Part shown: piece by piece, positions 12,126 to 26,093 of the stretch | Layout of the letters: every line of letters begins with the position of its first letter | How positions within the stretch are numbered: position 1 is the stretch's first letter | DNA from: Carettochelys insculpta | Taxonomy: Eukaryota; Chordata; Testudines; Carettochelyidae | Assembly (NCBI RefSeq): GCF_033958435.1 | Contig: NC_134137.1 | Coordinates: 174,915,501-174,979,500, forward strand | Direction: 5' to 3' | Length of the DNA: 64,000 nucleotides | Program-made: the position numbers and the translations under genes | The notes under the pieces: model-generated | Database searches by the model: none | The model's input: only the letters and a program-made list of their open reading frames with translations | What the model was told of the DNA's origin: nothing

Positions 12126-14396
12126 ACGGGCTGAGGACATCAGGCACACCTGACAATCTGAAAATATTGATATTGGGTTTGATGTTCATCTTGCTTACAC
12201 TGGTTTGAATAAGGAGTACAAAAAGTGGTGTTAGAGGGAAGGGAATTAGGCCCTGTGTTTTTCAAGTGCCTTCTCTTCCTCTTCCCATTTGGCCTTCTCA
12301 GTGGCACAGAGTCAGTGTACAAAAAGTTGGAGCAATAATCAGATAAAACGTCCATAAACTATCCTAAGCCAAGAGACATTAAAGGAAAAGGAACCTCAGT
12401 CCTACCGTGCACAGGACTTGTGCCCTGTCTCTCAGCATTCAGCAGACTCTGGATAGTGGAGCAAAAATCAGCCAGCCAGCTGGCAAGAAGTCACATTTCC
12501 CAGCTTTGCTGTTACTTCTGTGAAAGGGAGCTCTCTGGTCATATCACAGCTGTGAATCTTGTTTTAGCTGTCACCTATAGAGAGGGCTTAGTTCAGGCTT
12601 AAGGGCCTCAATTGGAAAGGCTGTGGTGGTTGCGGGGGAGGCATGTACCACCTCAGTGGCATTACGGATCTGTGAGGTGAAGCATCACATGGGCACTAGT
12701 GGGGGGCAAGAGTACAGGAAGCCCTGATTAAGCAAGTGAGGACATCCTGGTAGGCTGCTGTCCTGACCCTGGTCTCACTCTGCCTAGACATACGTTCTGG
12801 GCACAGTACAGTTTCTGGTGGCAACAGGGGCACTGACAGCCACTGTGGGCCCCAGCGCAAGGTGGGAGGGGGCCTAGCTCCATGCCGCAGAAGGGGCAGA
12901 GCCAACAGCGGAAGAAGCGGGCCCAAGGGCAGTCAGCCCTCAGTACCACCAGGTCCAAGGCCCCATCTCTCCCACTGACTCCCTGAGAGCGGTGTGCAGC
13001 TGGAGCAGCACTGCCACAGCACTTCTAAAGGGCCCAGAGTTCCACCTGCCACTGCGGCCTGAAACGCTGGGCCTGGGGGCACATTTTGCCTCTGCCGCCT
13101 CCCCGGCTCGTCGGCAGGCCTGAGTGGTGCTAGCTTCCATTATGGCAGCCTGCAGGCAAACAATGCGCTGCAAGGGTCAGATGAGTTCTTGTGCCTTCTC
13201 CCTATCACAGCATCCGGTCTGGCGCAGCTGCAATTCAGCCTGATGTCTCTATTACTAGTGCATCTATAATACACTACCCAGATAGCTGAGACCAGGGGAT
13301 GAATCCTAACATCGTTTTGTAACATGGCCTTTCTTAAGGTTGCAGTTGACTTTAGGGCTAGTGACACCAATGCAGGATGCATCTGATGCTGCTGCATTTT
13401 TTGGTCCAAATATCCTGTATTTAAAGTTTTACGTGGCTGACGGGGGTAGTGTAGCAATTAGGGCACCTTTCTCTCATCTTCTTTTGCTTTAAAATATTTT
13501 CTCCTGTGAGATTTGTCACAAGGAATCCCTCCAGGTTTTAGATCCCTGGAAGCACCAGTGTCTCCCCTTTTATCCCTCACCTCTATGTGGAAGGCACCAT
13601 TAAGGCTGATTTTTCTCAATTTCTTGCTGGGCAGCAGTGCTAAGCAATGCTTCACTTTTATGCAGCTTCTCTGCTGAAGAAATTACTGTATTCTGTCAGG
13701 GGAGGTCTGAAATCCTATAGTGGAGAAGGGAATGACTATATCTGCAAAGGGAGGTTGAGAAGTAAATGGAAGATCTTTGGGAAGAAAAATATTTGGGATA
13801 GCAGGTGGGAATGATTAAGAAAAGATAAGATCACATGAATGAAACAGTGAAATTTATTGAAAACTCATCAATAAACATAAGTTGCTAACCTACCCATTTA
13901 TGTTTTTGCATGTTTGTTTAGTACCATACTAAAAAAAAAAGTCTCACAGATTTTCAGAAAAATGTCCAAAGAATACAGTGATTTGTGTAATTTGGTAAGA
14001 TTCTTGTTGATTTTCAGTACGGCTTTCCAGTTACACTGTACAAATCAAAAAGTAAACAAACAAACAAAAAAGATGTTTTATATCATGCCAAGGAGAGAAC
14101 TCTAGCTCTGGGATGATGGTAAGCTATACTCTCACAGTAAAATATAGCTCTGTCTTCTCAAGCTGTAAGATGTTTTGGACTGTATCCAGTAAGGCTTCTA
14201 TCCTACGTTTGTTGAAGTCCATGAGAGTTTGGCAATGACTTCAGTGAGAGAGAATAACGTCCTAAGTGTGTTTGTGTGCAATTGGTGACCATCTGTGAAG
14301 AGTCTGGCTGAAGTGATTTGCCCACTTTGTTATGTAAGAGCTCTGTGACAGTGGCAAGGATAGAATCCAGTTCTCCAGGGCAGCACTCGACTTCTT

Positions 14397-14590
14397 GAAT
14401 CATAAAATCACAGAACCCTAGAACTGGAAGAGATCTCAAGAGCTCATCAGTTCCAATCTGCTACCCTTATGGCAGAGCCAAGCACCATCTAGACCATCCC
14501 TGATAGATGCCTACCTAAACTGCTTTTAAATATCTCCAGTGATGAAAATTCCACAACTTGCCTAGGCAAGGTCCATCCATGAGTCCATCC
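14397..14590 (-). repeat. CR1 LINE 3' fragment, minus orientation
   Basis: It starts GAATCATAAAATCACAGAACC and then reads GAACTGGAAGAGATCTCAAG. The reverse complement of such ATCATAGAAT repeats is the terminal signature of CR1. It continues through a region resembling CR1 3' UTR to about 14575. Confidence 0.65.
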
Positions 14591-15053
14591 TTTTGCTTCC
14601 TGCAATCCCTTGCCATCTCTGTGTTAGAATCAAACAGTTTCATTCTCTATATTGCCAGCAGGAGAATTACTGAGAGCACAGGAGAGAAAGGTTCCTTCTT
14701 CTCAGTTCCTTTGCTTGGCCCTGGCCTGTCTTGCAGCAGCCATTTCAGGAAAAGTCCAGCTTCTACTGCTAGAAAGGGCAAATGCCCAGCTTTCTAGTAG
14801 ATTTCGCTTTTGACCTTAGTCTTGATAGATGCCAATGTTTTGGATCTTACACTCATGACATTACTATTTATTTTGCGTAACTACTTATGAGTTTGTGTAT
14901 TCCATGTATACACACACATATACTATCTGTGTACTACTGCAAAGAGAAACAGAGAAAGTGTGTATCATTTCCCCGCACCTCCTGTATCTGAAAGACACAT
15001 TTGTTTCTTGCACATACCATTAAATCAACAGCTTCTTTTCAATCCACCTCTAG

Positions 15054-16389
<1,336 letters not shown>

Positions 16390-16518
16390 AGCCACCAGAC
16401 CCTCCTGAAATAGAAATCCGAGAGGTGAGAGCACGCAGCATTGCCCTCAGATGGACCATGGGATTTGATGGAAATAGCCCAATCACAGGCTACGACATTG
16501 AATGCAAGAACAAGTCTG
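16390..16518 (+). CDS. DSCAM: DSCAM exon: first half of fibronectin III domain 1
   Basis: This phase-1 exon starts the first FNIII repeat. The G from the previous exon plus AG gives Glu, then [19 protein letters not shown]. It includes the B-strand Trp (LRW), the C-strand motif [10 protein letters not shown], and an NKS sequon. It stops after KNKS with one base left (phase 1), and the donor is TCTG|GTAAGG. FNIII domains in DSCAM form the membrane-proximal stalk together with Ig10. The length is 129 nt. Differences from mammalian DSCAM as I recall it (for example REVRARSIA) are conservative. Confidence 0.95.
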
Positions 16519-18097
16519 GTAAGGGATAGTCTTCAGCTGCAAGTGATCCGTTTCTGAAAACTTTGTTTTCCCTTCATTATTTGATTTGTACTGTAAACAA
16601 TGAATCATAAATCAAAACAACTTGATGGAAAGTCTTCCTTGACAGTCTGTTTATTCTTCTACAATGGGCTTTGTCATCTGACGCTTCATTCTTTTCAATT
16701 TCTTGTATTAAGAGCAATTTGTTTATATTTGGGTTGCTGTCCTTCCCCTTTTTATTGGGATATCCACAGATAACTGCATCAGATTTCCTAATGCAACCTT
16801 AGCTACTCCAAACTAGTAACAATGGATGCAGAATAGTAGGAAGCCACTATCATTAGGTTTACCTTCCTCTGCATTTTTTTCACTGCCCGTTTTCTCCAGT
16901 GAGGTAACTTCTCCAAACAGGGAACTTTTATCTGCAGGGCTGCAGTCTGGAAATTCTCTTCTGTTGTATGTAGTTTTGTGTGCTGTTTCACCTCAACAGC
17001 AGGGTTAGGAGGCTAACTGCAGTCTTGGGAATGTGCAAGGATAGACAAAGAAAGCTGTACAGTACCTTGCTGAGCCACCAAGCTAAGTTTGCCATAATCA
17101 CTGATGTGCTGCGAGGGACAGGCTAGTGGTGCATATCCACAATAGAACAAAAGCGGGTATATTTCTGCTAGGTCAGCGTTCATCCATGTCTGCATGCTGT
17201 TCATGAGTAGAGCTGACTCTTCCATCAGTATCACTACAGGGGTGCTAATTTATATTCTGAAAGGGAGAATACTGCTTTGGGACTCTAGTGACATTTCAAG
17301 TGATTCACTATATGAATTTTCAGATTAAATATCATTGCTCTGCCTCTGGGCTGAACTTCATTAGCTCCGTAGCATAACAGGTGCATGTTGGCTTGAGTTT
17401 CAACTCTGTTTGGACAGTTGGCAGAAAGAATTACTGGTAAGGTCATAACATCCCTTCCATTTATGCTTTCTCACACCTAGCACATTGTTGCTGTGTGTTA
17501 TGATTCATTTAATGTTTTAAACAGGTAAATAAAAAGTTTGTGTCCATTTGTTTCATGCATATTTTATATGCAACTTTGTAGAACATTACATACTCACTAA
17601 ATAAGTCTTTCAAAGTGCTGTGGGGGTAAAAAGGAAAATACTCTGTATAGGAATAGAAACATGCAAAAAAAAGATTATGGAATGAGGCTAAAAGAATCAT
17701 TGGAGAATGGTGAGAACATGAAGAACTAGAAGAAAATGAACATAACTAGTGATGAAGGAAATTATCTCTATTCAGGAAAGAAGTCAAACATAGCATAAGT
17801 TTGCTTTTAAACACTTTTGCATTCCATTTAAGTCCATGCAAATCAAGGTCATGTTTAAAATTTAAGCCCACGCTCAAATGCTCTTTCAAATCAAAGCCCA
17901 AGAAAGGAATAAGAGGGAAGCATAGACTTATAGATGAGTAAGATTTACCTATAGATAAGTAAGTATTCAAAGATATTTAAAAGGGACACTGAACCTGTTT
18001 GTTTGTTTTGTGCTGCTTGTTATCTTGGTGTTTGTACTCTGTCTATGTGGATTATCTGGGGATATAGTCTAACAAGTGATGCATTTCGAGTATATAT

Positions 18098-18250
18098 GTT
18101 ATCAGTCTCAGAGGGGTAGCTGTGTTAGTCTGTAGCTTCAGAAACGACAAGCAGTCCTGTAGCACATTGAAGACGAACAAATGTATTCGTTAGGTAATGA
18201 GCTTCTGTGGGAAAGACCCGCATCTTCTGATTTGGAGCAGCCGGTAAGAA
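18098..18250. repeat. Penelope-tail-like repeat
   Basis: It contains CAGAGGGGTAGCTGTGTTAG followed by TCTGTAGCTTCAGAAACGAC and AGCAGTCCTGTAGCACATTG, then TAATGAGCTTCTGTGGG. The blocks and their order are those of 31986-32168. No clear target duplication is seen. Confidence 0.5.
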
Positions 18251-20529
18251 TCCAGCATTTCTGTCGTGGGTGGGGGAGGGGGGAGAAGGGAGGAGGAGGA
18301 GAAGGAAAAAACATGGAAACATGTTGCTGATGGAGTTGATTATGAGAGAGTATTTGTATTATGTACTATTAACTCCTTGAAACGGATAACTAATTATAAA
18401 AATTATATTCCTCTCAGGCCCCTCCAATGATGATGGTGGCAGGGGGAGCAAAGAGACAATTGCCCCCAGGGTCCAGCAATTCAAAGAGACCCAGGGTTCC
18501 AGGGTTGTCATTGCTGTAACAGCAGCAGTGGTGGCCAGATCCCCAGGTCCTTTAACTTGCAGGAGCACCACAAGACACTCCAGGCTGTGTGCTCCAAGGG
18601 TGCACTCTTGGTTCCGCCCCTCCCAGCCCCGCCCCATTCTCCAGGGGCCACGCAGAGGCTGACTCCACTACCATGTATTTAATATTTTGTGTTGGATTGG
18701 TCTGCGATGTACTTTTGCTGTTCATAGGGTTACCGCCTAGCCAGACAGTCCCTGGATTGTCTCTTTTTTTAGAGGTGGCTGTCCCAAGGAGTCTGTAAGA
18801 ATGCTGAGTAGGTGCCTCCAGCTCTCAGCTTTTCAAGAGCACCCTGGACACCCCAGTTTGCATAGCGTGGAAACAGCAATCCTATCTGCGCATCTCTTTG
18901 GTGTGCAAAACCAGCATATTGTTGTTAGGCGAGGAATTGGGAGTTAGGAGGGAGTTTGCTGTGCCACAAAATAGAAGCAAATGTCACAGTTGGTTCCATA
19001 AACAATTCATAAGTCCAAGTTTCTTGTTTGTTTGTTTTTTATTATTATGTAAAAATGGGAGTATATCAATGAATTTGGTTCCCTAAAGATCATAGGCCAG
19101 ATTCTCAGTATAGCATCCCTGGTAGCACAGCGCAGGGTATGCAGGTGAGCAGGGGTTATGATTTGACTTTACATGTGAACAACCCTTGTTCCTGGGTTTG
19201 GTTTTTCCTTTCCATCCACAATCCACTCCACCAACCCAGAAGGAGAGAATAACATCCCACCCTGGCAGTCCCTCCTCCAAGTCTAAGCCTAGCTCTGCAC
19301 TACTGAGGGAATCCCCTTGCAGCAGGATTCTTCCTGGCTTGAGCAATCCAACTGCTTTCCTCTCCTGTGGTAAAGAATGTAGCCCGGAATCAGGGTCTCA
19401 TTCCTTGGTAAATCTGGTGGAATCTTTACAGATGACGATACAGAGTACACAGAAGGGTGAAGCAGTGAACATGATGTACTGGATTTCAAAACCACATCTG
19501 AACAATACCATATGATAAACCAGTTGCAAGAATAGCATAGTAGATTAAAAACTGGTTACATGACTAGGGCACATTATAATGATAAAAGTTTGAATCTGGA
19601 AAGAAAAACAAAATGGGTGGAGAAATTGATGCATGAGAAAATACTTTAAAATCTGTATAGCTAAATAAAGTGTAGGCAATGGATGTGTTGTCTTTTGAGA
19701 AGCAGCCCCTTAGAGCTGTACCCAGTTTTTGGTCATCCTCCTACAGACAAATCATCAAGAAGATAGAAAGGCAACAAGAATAAAAAAATCTACAAAAGCA
19801 CTAGTAAAGTTAACTTATGCAAAATGGCTGGGGCAAGCCACACTGGAAAAAAAAGAGTCAAGAGGAGTTATTGCTGAATTTTTTCAGATGTTTAGAGAGA
19901 CTGAGAGCTTAGGAAGATAAAATCCTTGAACTAATATCAAACCCAGGACTCGGTGTACACAGACAATAGAAGGAAATAACATTCTGGAAGATAATTTAAT
20001 CAAAACATTCAGATAAAAGATGATGAGTATCTGTATGGCCTTACCAAGACTCAAAGTGAAAATAACCAGCGTAGTTATGTTTAAAGAGAATTAGATACTT
20101 GAGAAATAACATTGCAGGTTACTCCTGGATATGTGACTACTTAGATACCTGGGTCCAAGTGATTGCAGTCAGAGCGGCAACTAGAACCCAGAAGGGATGA
20201 TTCTATCCCCACCTATTCTGTAACTTCTGCTTCAACCTAAGAATTCATGGAAAGATGTCAGGACATTACTCTCCCAGCTATGGCTTTGCAGCATATACAT
20301 TACACCCAACATCAACATGAGTACATTTTTTTTCTCTGATTATAATACTTGGTGTCTTGTTTGCAAATCTTAAAATGTGTGTTAGCCTAGAAATATCAGT
20401 TAATGAACGAAGTTCAACCTACAGTAAGTCTTAGGTGAATATTTAAAAGTTTCACAGACAAGCCACTTGGGGGCAAAGGGCTAAAATCATATGTAAAGTT
20501 CTTCTAGCAACCTCCCAACCAATCATCAA

Positions 20530-20922
20530 AGCTGCGTCTATACTAGCAAGTTCTGTTGAAAGATTTTTCGAAAGAAGGGGGCTTTTTTGAAAGATCCCAT
20601 GGAGTGTGTACACACAAAGCACTCTTTCAAAAGTAAATTGGAAGAATGCTGTGCTCCTTTTGAAAGCACTCTTCCACTCCCATTTCAGGAAGAGTGCCTT
20701 GTTTCAAAAGAAAACAGGTAGACACTCCTCAGAGCCCTTCTTTCGAAAGAGCAGTCCTCCTGGCACTTGATTTTTTTGATGCCTGGCCCGTTCTTTCAAA
20801 AGAGCAGATCATTCTTTTGATCTGCTTTTTGTGTGTGGATCTGCTCGTTTGAAAAACGTTCTTTTGGAAGAGATCTTCCGGAAGAGTGTCTTTTGAAAGA
20901 TCTCTGTCATGTAGGCATAGCC
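20530..20922. mobile_element. Harbinger-like MITE (GAAAGA-rich)
   Basis: The left terminus AGCTGCGTCTATACTAGC pairs with the reverse complement of the right one (GGCTATGCCTACATGAC). The interior is rich in TTTCGAAAGA/TCTTTTGAAAGA motifs in both orientations and contains an imperfect palindrome around ATCATTCTTTTGATCTGC. Related copies are 22434-22874, 55344-55774 and 58405-58723. It is noncoding. Confidence 0.6.
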
Positions 20923-21300
20923 CTTGTCTCAGAGCTGTTCCCAGACTGTGACCCAACACCATCTTCTGCTCTTTCTCTGATCCCAAACGCACCATAACAC
21001 CAGATAGTGAAAGCTTTATTAAAACCCTTGAGTAAACCCATTCATATTCTTGGGAAGCAGCCAGATTTACTGCCACTTCCAGAATGCTAGAAATGACCAC
21101 AAGTCTTTTACAAGCATCCTGGCCTCGCTGTCTATCACCCAGACCTACCCGCTGTCCAGGCAAGAAACATTTGGAATTCTGATGCTCCAGCAATTTTTAA
21201 AAAGTACCAGTAAGTAGTTACGTATGGTAAATTACAGAAGAGAAGAACATTCAGTTTCCATGATTCCATGAGAACGTGACTTAAAAGCATTTTACGCTGA

Positions 21301-21328
21301 TGAATGAATGAATGAATGAATGAATGAA
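21301..21328. repeat. (TGAA)7 microsatellite
   Basis: Seven perfect TGAA units. Confidence 0.95.
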
Positions 21329-21704
21329 CTGCATAAAGGCAGGTAAGGGATATGAAGAGTCCAGTCAGGGATGAGTGTGGGAAAGACGCATTCTGCAGAT
21401 TAAAATGGCTATAAGCGTTCAGCAATCTGTTTCTGAAAGCGTTGCCAAATCACACTGAACTACATGGTGCCCTTTTCACTCTCACAATGATGCGTCCACT
21501 CTAGGTTTGATGCTGGGCAAAGTGGGTGCTGAGTGTTGTGTTATAAGGTAATGCATGATGAGCAAGTCTGGGCCGCAAAGTAGGATGATAGAAAGCTCTT
21601 ATTTAGGAACATAATGACATGGGGCCTCTCATGTCCTCACCCCTGTATCATGGCCCCTTCCCATTTTGAAATGGCAGTGATGCCCCTCCCTTGTCACAGA
21701 GAGG

Positions 21705-22170
21705 TAGGACAACATATGAACACAAGAATGGCTGAATTGGATTAGACCAATGGTCCATCTAGCCCAGTATTTTGGTTTCTGGCAGTGGCAGGAACCGAAC
21801 GCTTTTGAGAAAATGAAGAGAATTAGACAAATATTGAGTCATCATCCAATCCAAACCCAGCTCCTAGCAATCCAAGGTATAGGGATACTTAGAACATAGG
21901 GCTGCATCCCTGGCCATCTTGGCTAGTAGGCACCAATGCCCCTACCCTCCATGAATTAGTGGAATTCTTTTTTAAACTCAGATCTATTTTTAACCTTTGC
22001 AACATCTACTGGCAATAAGATCCAAAGGTTGACCATGTTTTGTGTGAAGAAATATTTCCATATATTTTTAAACTTGCTGCTATTAATTTAATTGAATAAC
22101 ATCCACCCTCAACAGTGAATAACACTTCACTATAAACTTTCTCCACAACATTCATGATTTTATTGGTATT
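21705..22170 (-). repeat. CR1 LINE fragment, minus orientation
   Basis: It contains GACCAATGGTCCATCTAGCC, CTACCCTCCATGAATTAGTG and GTGTGAAGAAATATTTCC, in the order seen in common turtle CR1 copies read from the antisense side. The coding frame is degraded. Confidence 0.65.
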
Positions 22171-22433
22171 ATGAGGCTTCCAACTCTGCTCCAGGAATGG
22201 CATCAGAGCTCACATCCTCTCTTAATGGATGTCAGCAAAGGGGGCTTCCCATGCTTAGTCCAACAACTGGGGTGTCACGGTTGGATTGGTGAGACTCTTA
22301 TACTCCTTCCAAACACACAGTCCTCCAGGATAAAGTGTGGGAAGGGATTTTAGAGCTCCATGGAGGAGTTCTGAGAATTAATGCCTCATTGAGATGAATG
22401 GTGTAATTTCTCCCTCTCTGAGCTGATGTCTCA

Positions 22434-22874
22434 GGCTATATCTACACTACAGTGATCTTTTGAAAGAAGCTCTTCTGGAAGATCTCTTCTGAAGGAAATT
22501 CTTTCAAAAGAGAGCACCCACAAACAAAAAAGCAGATCAAGAGGGCGATCTGCTCTTTCAAAAGAGAGCATCCATGGAGCCCCTCGTCTTTCAAAAGAAA
22601 GGATCAGGGATCAAAAAATCAAGGGCCTTGAGGACTGCATTTTTTGAAAAAACAGGCTTCAGCGTTTGTACTTGTTTTCTTTCAAAAGGAGCTTTTGAAA
22701 GAAATTGCTGTTCCTTAAAGGGGAATGGAAGTGAGCTTTTGAAAGGAGCACCATGTTCTTTCAATTAATTTCAAAATAATGCTTTTTTGTGTGTAGATGC
22801 TCCCTGGGATATTTCAAAAGAAGCCTCTTATTTCAAAAATTATTTTGAAAGAACTTGCCAGTGTAGATGTGGCC
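22434..22874. mobile_element. Harbinger-like MITE (GAAAGA-rich)
   Basis: The ends are GGCTATATCTACACTACAG and, reverse complemented, GGCCACATCTACACTGGC. The interior has repeated TCTTTTGAAAGA and TTTCAAAAG motifs as in 58405-58723. Sequence with AAATAGG motifs immediately to the right (22880-23140) may be another decayed member, but its ends are unclear. Confidence 0.65.
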
Positions 22875-23682
22875 GTAGAGCCTATTGTGAAATAGAGCCA
22901 TTGGATTCACTATGACTTGCTTTGAAATAGGCTCTATTCCCTGTCTTAACGACACCTATTTTGAAATAGCTATTTTGAATTAGGAGCTAGTCCTTGTGGA
23001 ATAAGGTTTACCTATTTAAAAATAAGCCAAACCATTATTGCGAAATTAGTTGCATTGTATACACGTGTTGCATTGTATAAATGCTGACGTAGTTATTACA
23101 AAATAGCAGCTGTTATTAGCAGGGTAGACCTACCCTGAGTTTTCTTTCAAATTCAGGTAGACATGTTTGCATCCTTCATATGTTACATTTAAGCTTTTCT
23201 TTCCACCCAGGTGGGCCAGAAACTCTTTCCTTTTTAAATAAAAGTTGAGATGGTGATATAATCATATGGCTTTAGGTTTCTTCCTGCTTCAGCTGTTAGT
23301 GCCTATCTGTGTCTTAATCTATCTATGATCCAGAATCCTGATTTTGCAATTAAATTACTGCTGTCCAGTCACCAAATTACTCCAGCCTCCGAATAAAAAA
23401 AGAGACAAGGGGTAGGGGACACTGTGTAGTCAGGTGGCTCATCATCCTGGAGCTTGTCTGTTCTCCATACCCTGCCTATTTTTGCTGCTGCATTCTTGAA
23501 AGTTAGGGAGCAACATGCAAAGGGGGCGTTACACACAGTGCTTAGCCTTCCTCATACCCATACACAGACTCAGCTCACACTTGCATTTAAGCACATTCTT
23601 CTATTTGTGCTGTGCATGGATCACGTTCTTTATCTGCAGCCTGACAAGGATAGCTTCGAGAAATCAAACAGCTTTTAGCAGT

Positions 23683-23775
23683 AACAGAGAGGAAGCCGTG
23701 CTAGTCTATACACTATCAAAACAAAAGGCGGTCAAGTAGCTCTTTAAGTGCTACTTGACCGCCTTTTGTTTTGAT
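23683..23775. repeat. 93-bp hairpin insertion with 13-bp target duplication
   Basis: The exact direct repeat AGCTTTTAGCAGT lies at 23670-23682 and 23776-23788. The insert begins AACAGAGAGGAAGCCGTGCT. It ends as a perfect 28-bp stem (23713-23740 paired with 23750-23777, overlapping the duplication by two bases) around a 9-nt loop. It shares the GCCGTGCTAGTCTAT start with the Penelope-tail-like repeats. Confidence 0.85.
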
Positions 23776-25079
23776 AGCTTTTAGCAGTGTGCCACAAATG
23801 TGTGCAGTTGTAAATAGTATCACTAGATGGCAGCTCACACACAAAATAGAAATTCAGTGTTGGCAAAAATATTACATATGTAAGTATTCCCCCAAATCAG
23901 AAGTAAAGTACAATATAAACCATATTCAACCTGGCTACATTCTACAAGTGGTCCTTTGTGGGTCAAACATTACCTTAGGAATTAGTGAAAAATACAATAC
24001 AGAGTTACTGATTTTCATAAACACTTTCTCTCAATATGCATTTTATATAGCACTGAGACTTGCCTGATATTAACAAAAAAAAATCTTTCTGAGGGGAAAA
24101 GGGGACCAAAATTTTATGCTTTCTCTTTTTTTTCATGCATAGTTCTTATCTACTCTGTATAGTATTTCTTAGTTAAAACCTTATTAACTACAAATATTTT
24201 AAAAAACTTCAGTATGGTAGCAGGAAAACAAAAGAGCTATAAATCAATCACAGTACCTGACTGCATGATTGTTTTACTTTCAACACAAGAACAATCATTT
24301 TATTTCTAACATTTAGCATCAGAATTTAAGTCAGTTTTTCTGTATGTCAGCTGGCAACAACATTGGAAAGAAATTAACAGTTTAGTTCTTGTCTGTGTAG
24401 CTCATGCTTTTCTTATTTACCCCCAGAAATTTATATCACAACATACTCTAAAATCTATGTATTACCTGCAGTCTGTCAATCTGGGATAAAATATATTTAG
24501 AAGTCTAAAGTTTCTGGTTTTCCATCTCCTCCCATATATTGGTATATTATCATTTAATCTACTAAGAATCTAGGGGATTTTTGAGGTTAGATTCTCTGAT
24601 TTGAATAACTTAATAGTTAATAAACTGTAACATGGAAGGAAATCTTTTTAAAAACCTTAATCAATTTTGTAAAGTATTCAAATCAAAATTATCATCTCCC
24701 ACAAAGGAAATTTACTCAGTCCCATACAAACTGTATCCTTCTAGTCCCGAACTGTGGACACAGCAAACAGAGATAGAGATTGTCTTTCTTTATGTTTGTA
24801 CAATGCTAACCACATTGGAGCACATATCTTGGTTGGGGTCCCTATCCACTATCTAACCTCCACCATCACCACCATTGCTATATATTACAAGCCAGAATCT
24901 CTGCTGTCCTCACAGCAGTCACAGCTGCCTGATTCTTTGCCCAACCCCAGATCGGATTAGCATACCTCAATGGCTGTAGATAAGTGTTTTAGCTGGCAAT
25001 AGTCACCAAAGGCCCATGTGACAGTAAAAAAGAACCAGAATGCAGTGCATTACAGCTATACTTCCTTCTTGCCCTCCAA

Positions 25080-25511
25080 GGCTGTGGCCACACTACACCC
25101 CCTTTCCCAAGGGCTGTGTAAATTATGGATGTTCAAAATGCAAATGAGGCTCTGCCAGGCATACATAGTGCCTCGTTAGCATAATGGCGGCTGTGTGAAT
25201 TTTGAAGCTGCTAACTTCGAAGTGCTGACTGGCAGTCTAGCCACATGTACTTCAAAATACATGCCCAACGTTGAAATTCCCATACTCCCAAAACTAATTG
25301 GGAGTAAGGGAATTTCAAAGTTGGGTGTGTATTTCAAAGCACCCGCGGGTAGACTGCCAGTCAGCACTTTGAAGTTAGCAGCTTCAAAATTTGTGCAGCC
25401 ACTATTATGCTAACGAGGCACTATACATGCATGGCAGCACCTCATTTGCATTTTTGAACAGCCATAATTTACATGCCCCTCTTGAAAGGGAGGGGTAGTG
25501 TGGCCACAGCC
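25080..25511. mobile_element. Palindromic MITE with CAA target duplication
   Basis: The whole 432 bp folds back on itself. The left arm from GGCTGTGGCCACACTACACC matches the reverse complement of the right arm from its end at 25511, nearly to the centre (around 25295, AACTAATTGGG). CAA flanks both ends (25077-25079 and 25512-25514), a 3-bp duplication as for Harbinger elements. Confidence 0.8.
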
Positions 25512-26013
25512 CAAGAGCAATGGCCACAGGAAAGGTTGCATAAGAGTATATTTTGCCAGCAGTACACTTGGTAGAGGATATCCCATTTCCAGAGGCTTAT
25601 ATGGTCTTCAAACATTTTGAGGCTTGTTCATTACTGAATAATTTCCCTTTTAGTAGTTCATGGTGGTTTAATTCTTTCTTCTGAAATATTTGGCATTGAC
25701 CCATCTCCTATCCGGAATACAGGACTGTCCAAACAATTGGTTTATTCTGGTATGGCGGTCCCCAAATTGCCGTGTTTTGAGGGGTGATAGCTACTGTTGT
25801 TAATTCAAATGTTAGTCTTGCAAGAGACATGAGGATTTCAATCTTGGAACAAGAGCACCTTTTGGAAACCTCCGTGAAGTATACAGAGTATTCAAAGCAA
25901 ATGTTATTGAGGCTTTGTTCAGAGGAAGCTGTTACCTTTAAATATCTGGGAGCACTACTGGAAAGGCAGCAGTAGTGAGTTGGAAATGAATTCAGAGGCA
26001 GTTGATTAGCACT

Positions 26014-26093
26014 GCATCAGTTGATACCTAAACGTTTAGGAGTTTTTAAATGGGCATCAGTTGATAGCCAACTGTTTGGGCGTTTTTAAATGC
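26014..26093. repeat. 40-bp tandem duplication
   Basis: GCATCAGTTGATACCTAAAC at 26014 recurs as GCATCAGTTGATAGCCAACT at 26054. Each copy ends GTTTTTAAATG. The copies are about 85% identical. Confidence 0.8.
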
